From NCBI GenBank assembly GCA_002255985.1, contig NKIR01000003.1, positions 186,001 through 250,000 of the forward strand: 64,000 nt of DNA. The letters are read 5' to 3'. Made by a program: the position numbers and the translations under genes. The DNA comes from Sphingomonadaceae bacterium PASS1 (GTDB lineage Bacteria; Pseudomonadota; Alphaproteobacteria; Sphingomonadales; Sphingomonadaceae). Below the pieces are notes generated by a model that was given only the letters and a program-made list of their open reading frames with translations, did not search any database and had not been told where the DNA came from. Below, in pieces: positions 61,659-64,000 of the stretch. Within the stretch, counting starts at the first letter, position 1; the number at the start of each line of letters is the position of its first letter.

Positions 61659-62813
61659 ATGACTTTAGACTTTGCTCTCGGCGAAAATGCCGACATGATC
61701 CGCGATACCACCAAGCGCTTTGCGACGGATAAAATCGCGCCCTTGGCCACCAAAATCGATGCCGATGACTGGTTTCCACGGGAAGAATTATGGCCAGCCA
61801 TGGGGGCACTTGGGCTTCACGGCCTGACGGTTGCGCAAGAAGATGGCGGCCTTGGCCTTGGCTATTTGGAACATGTTGTCGCCGTTGAAGAAGTCAGCCG
61901 GGCGTCTGCATCCATCGGACTGTCTTATGGCGCGCATTCCAATCTGTGCGTCAACCAGATCGCGCGTTGGGCCTCGCCCGAGCAAAAGGCGAAATATCTG
62001 CCCAAGCTGATTTCAGGCAAACATGTCGGCAGTTTGGCCATGTCCGAAGCAGTTGCCGGTTCAGACGTTGTTTCGATGAAGCTGAAGGCCGAAGCGGTTC
62101 AGGGCGGTTACATTCTGAACGGCACGAAATTCTGGATCACCAATGCGCCTTATGCCGACACTTTGGTTGTTTATGCTAAGACCGCGCCTGAGGCTGCATC
62201 GCGCGGCATCACCGCCTTTTTGATTGAGAAAGGCATGGAGGGTTTTTCGATCGGCCAGAAAATCGACAAGGTCGGGATGCGCGGGTCACCCACGGCGGAA
62301 CTGGTGTTCAACGACTGTTTCGTATCCGAAGAACAGATGATGGGCCCGTTGCATGGCGGCGTTGGCGTGTTGATGTCGGGCCTTGATTATGAACGTGTTG
62401 TGCTGGCCGGGCTTCAGCTTGGCGTGATGCAAGCCTGCCTCGACGTCGTCTTGCCTTATGTGCGCGAACGCAAGCAGTTCGGCAAACCCATCGGCAGTTT
62501 CCAACTGATGCAGGCGAAGATTGCCGACATGTATGTCGCGCTCAATTCTGCGCGCAGCTATGTCTATAATGTCGCGCGGGCATGTGACGCCGGGCAGACA
62601 ACCCGCTTTGACGCAGCAGGCGCAATATTGTTGGCCAGCGAAAACGCCGTGAAGGTTGCGGGCGAAGCCATTCAGGCACTGGGCGGCGCTGGCTATACCA
62701 AGGATTGGCCGGTCGAGCGTTATTGGCGCGACGCCAAATTGCTCGACATTGGTGCAGGAACAAATGAAATCCGCCGGATGTTGATTGGCCGGGAGCTGAT
62801 CGGAGCAGCGTGA
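61659..62813 (+). CDS. Isovaleryl-CoA dehydrogenase
   Basis: An acyl-CoA dehydrogenase of leucine breakdown. The 384-residue protein has EEVSRASASIGLSYGAHSNLCVNQI, the isovaleryl-specific N-terminal segment, then AMSEAVAGSDVVSM, FWITNAPYADTLVVY and the catalytic Glu in SGLDYERVVLA (Glu245, the IVD position in the G helix). The end QALGGAGYTKDWPVERYWRDAKLLDIGAGTNEI is typical. ATG 61659 has AGAGG upstream; later starts would lose helix A. A PuuD-like gene follows 27 bases on. Confidence 0.92.
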   Translation: MTLDFALGENADMIRDTTKRFATDKIAPLATKIDADDWFPREELWPAMGALGLHGLTVAQEDGGLGLGYLEHVVAVEEVSRASASIGLSYGAHSNLCVNQIARWASPEQKAKYLPKLISGKHVGSLAMSEAVAGSDVVSMKLKAEAVQGGYILNGTKFWITNAPYADTLVVYAKTAPEAASRGITAFLIEKGMEGFSIGQKIDKVGMRGSPTAELVFNDCFVSEEQMMGPLHGGVGVLMSGLDYERVVLAGLQLGVMQACLDVVLPYVRERKQFGKPIGSFQLMQAKIADMYVALNSARSYVYNVARACDAGQTTRFDAAGAILLASENAVKVAGEAIQALGGAGYTKDWPVERYWRDAKLLDIGAGTNEIRRMLIGRELIGAA

Positions 62814-62840
62814 GCTAAAGATAACGCAGGAGTAAGCAGA

Positions 62841-63575
62841 ATGAGCCGTCCGGTATTGGGTGTCATCGCGTGTAACCGCATGGTCGGCAGCGAAGTCGCC
62901 CAAGCCGTGATGAACCGCTATATCCGCGCGGCCATGACCTATGCCGATGTGGCGGCGTTAATCATCCCCTCGCTGCCCGACCTGATGACCGCCGCTGAAG
63001 TCGCGCCACGCATAGACGGCATAATGCTGACCGGTAGCCCGTCAAATGTCGCAACGCGGCATTATGGTGAGGAAGGCAGCGATGGCCCCTTCGACGATGG
63101 CCGCGACGAGATCGCGATGTCCATGGTCGACCGCATGATTGACGCGCGCAAGCCAGTCTTTGGCATTTGCCGTGGCTTTCAGGAGATTAACGTAGCGTTG
63201 GGCGGCACCTTGCGCCGCGACACGAGCGCGAGCGATGCGCTCATCCGCCATCATGCACCCGATGATGTCGATTTCGATGCCATGTTTGACCACCGCCATC
63301 CTGTTGAACTCGCAGACGGTGGCATGCTGTCCAATGCATATGCCAAAGGCGCCTTGGACGTAAATTCCGTTCATTTCCAAGGTATCGGCACGCTCGCGGA
63401 TGGGCTGACGGTTGAGGCACGCGCACCCGATGGACTTATCGAGGCCTATAGCGCCCGACCCAATGGCGCCCCCTTGCTGGCGGTCCAGTGGCACCCCGAA
63501 TGGGGCACAGAAAATGATGTGGATTCGCAAACCTATTTCCACCTTTTGGGAAAGGCGTTAAGAGGTAATCTGTGA
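62841..63575 (+). CDS. PuuD-like gamma-glutamyl-GABA hydrolase (class I glutamine amidotransferase-like)
   Basis: A 244-residue hydrolase with the peptidase C26 pattern. The nucleophile is in VFGICRGFQEINV (Cys110), the catalytic His and Glu in QWHPEWGTEN, and GIMLTGSPSNVAT the oxyanion region. PuuD splits gamma-glutamyl-GABA in putrescine breakdown; the substrate is inferred from family and from the aminotransferase gene downstream. An elaborate inverted repeat lies between the two. Confidence 0.9.
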   Translation: MSRPVLGVIACNRMVGSEVAQAVMNRYIRAAMTYADVAALIIPSLPDLMTAAEVAPRIDGIMLTGSPSNVATRHYGEEGSDGPFDDGRDEIAMSMVDRMIDARKPVFGICRGFQEINVALGGTLRRDTSASDALIRHHAPDDVDFDAMFDHRHPVELADGGMLSNAYAKGALDVNSVHFQGIGTLADGLTVEARAPDGLIEAYSARPNGAPLLAVQWHPEWGTENDVDSQTYFHLLGKALRGNL

Positions 63576-63658
63576 ACACAACCGTGACTCGTTATAACCG
63601 CTATCAAGCACGGATAGGCTTTTCGCCGTGAATTGAATTAGGGCGCTGCCCTATCGCT

Positions 63659-63764
63659 CCCCTCCCGCAAGCGGGAGGGGCTGGGGGTGGGCCTGCAACG
63701 GCTAGATCAGATGGATCGCCTGCGGCTCCCACCCTCCCCTAACCCTTCCCGCCTGCGGGAGGGG
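63659..63764. repeat. Nested palindrome element in the leader of the aminotransferase gene
   Basis: CCCCTCCCGC/GCGGGAGGGG around AA (63659-63680, 10-bp stem) and CCCTTCCCGC/GCGGGAGGGG around CT (63743-63764) are two near-identical hairpins. The bases between them include GGGGGTGGG (63683-63691) and CCCACC...CCCC (63728-63740), which can also pair. The whole is one large imperfect palindrome of 106 bases, ending 6 bases before the AAGGAGA ribosome site. Confidence 0.85.
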
Positions 63765-63784
63765 AATATTAAGGAGACCTTTTC

Positions 63785-64000
63785 ATGCCCCGCAATTACG
63801 ACATCGCCGAACTTCGCCGTTTAGACATCGCCCACCATTTGCCCGCGCAAGCCGATTGGCAGGAAATCGAAGACCTGGGCGGCAGCCGCATCATCACCCA
63901 TGCTGAAGGCTGCTATATCCATGATGGCGACGGCAATCGCATTTTGGATGGGATGGCTGGCCTGTGGTGTGTCAACGCGGGCTATGGCCGCGATGAGCTT
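63785..64000 (+). CDS. Class III aminotransferase, N-terminal part (runs off the right edge)
   Basis: ATG 63785 follows AAGGAGA. The visible 72 residues include HHLPAQADWQEIEDLGGSRIITHAEGCYIHDGDGNRILDGMAGLWCVNAGYGRDEL, the N-terminal signature of class III PLP aminotransferases of the putrescine/omega-amino-acid:pyruvate group. The neighbouring PuuD-like gene supports a polyamine role. No stop is reached and the PLP lysine lies outside the window. Confidence 0.85.
   Translation, partial: MPRNYDIAELRRLDIAHHLPAQADWQEIEDLGGSRIITHAEGCYIHDGDGNRILDGMAGLWCVNAGYGRDEL

Overview
The window reads as ordinary core chromosome of an alphaproteobacterium, most probably of the Sphingomonadaceae (Sphingopyxis/Sphingorhabdus-like). 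The pointers are a GcrA cell-cycle regulator, a split F0 cluster in the order atpI-B-E-F'-F with no F1 genes beside it, a petABC bc1 operon, a SUV3-like helicase next to an S4 protein and FdxA, a short RecO, and short palindromic intergenic repeats. Genus is an inference. Coding density is high and many genes overlap their neighbour by 1-8 bases (ATGA, GTGA, TGATG, TAATG).

Layout. 1-2.7 kb: a cut-off lipoprotein gene, then ispH-thrB-rnhA. 2.7-4.7 kb: an FAD amino-acid oxidase-type enzyme and a lysophospholipase-like hydrolase. 4.7-11.8 kb: a Tad/Flp pilus cluster cpaA-B-C-D-E-tadB-tadC with no cpaF ATPase gene. 11.9-15.0 kb: an FAH-family hydrolase, a secreted C13 (legumain-like) peptidase, a MarR regulator and maleylacetoacetate isomerase. 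15.1-19.7 kb: DUF2147 protein, ABC-2 permease, gcrA, thioesterase, parE. 19.8-27.5 kb, all minus strand: LysR, apaG, metZ, leuB, recO, a WYL-like protein, a hydrolase, uvrC. 27.6-30.2 kb: F0 ATP synthase. 30.5-34.4 kb: ydbH-ynbE-ydbL, a probable inner-to-outer-membrane lipid transport operon. 34.5-38.1 kb: a frameshifted radC, a Bcr/CflA exporter and an amino acid permease. 38.2-43.0 kb: HIT protein, hisE, MarR, ilvE, tRNA-Gln, an orphan response regulator and class II DAHP synthase. 43.3-46.1 kb: petABC. 46.2-49.4 kb: tRNA-Gly with a split copy of its 3' end, an EF-hand protein and a two-component system. 49.4-57.1 kb: cell-wall hydrolase, glycosyltransferase, trmL-hemF-GNAT, a membrane protein, lipB, a lipoprotein, an OYE-type oxidoreductase and fdxA. 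57.2-61.5 kb: S4 protein, SUV3-like helicase and ferredoxin reductase-type flavoenzyme. 61.7-64 kb: isovaleryl-CoA dehydrogenase, a PuuD-like hydrolase and the start of a class III aminotransferase.

How parts work together. The Tad genes would build a type IVc pilus but need an ATPase and pilins from elsewhere. The FAH-type hydrolase and MaiA suggest a scattered tyrosine/homogentisate route, possibly under the MarR protein between them; TTGC/GCAA inverted repeats upstream of the hydrolase gene are a candidate operator. petABC and the F0 genes serve respiration. PuuD plus the aminotransferase suggests polyamine/GABA breakdown.

No prophage, CRISPR array, transposase or evident novel multi-gene system was found. 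The most interesting points are the REPIN-like paired hairpins with covarying stems, the tRNA-Gly 3'-end copy split by a 32-base insert, the frameshifted radC, the missing cpaF, and the secreted C13 peptidase in a catabolic neighbourhood.
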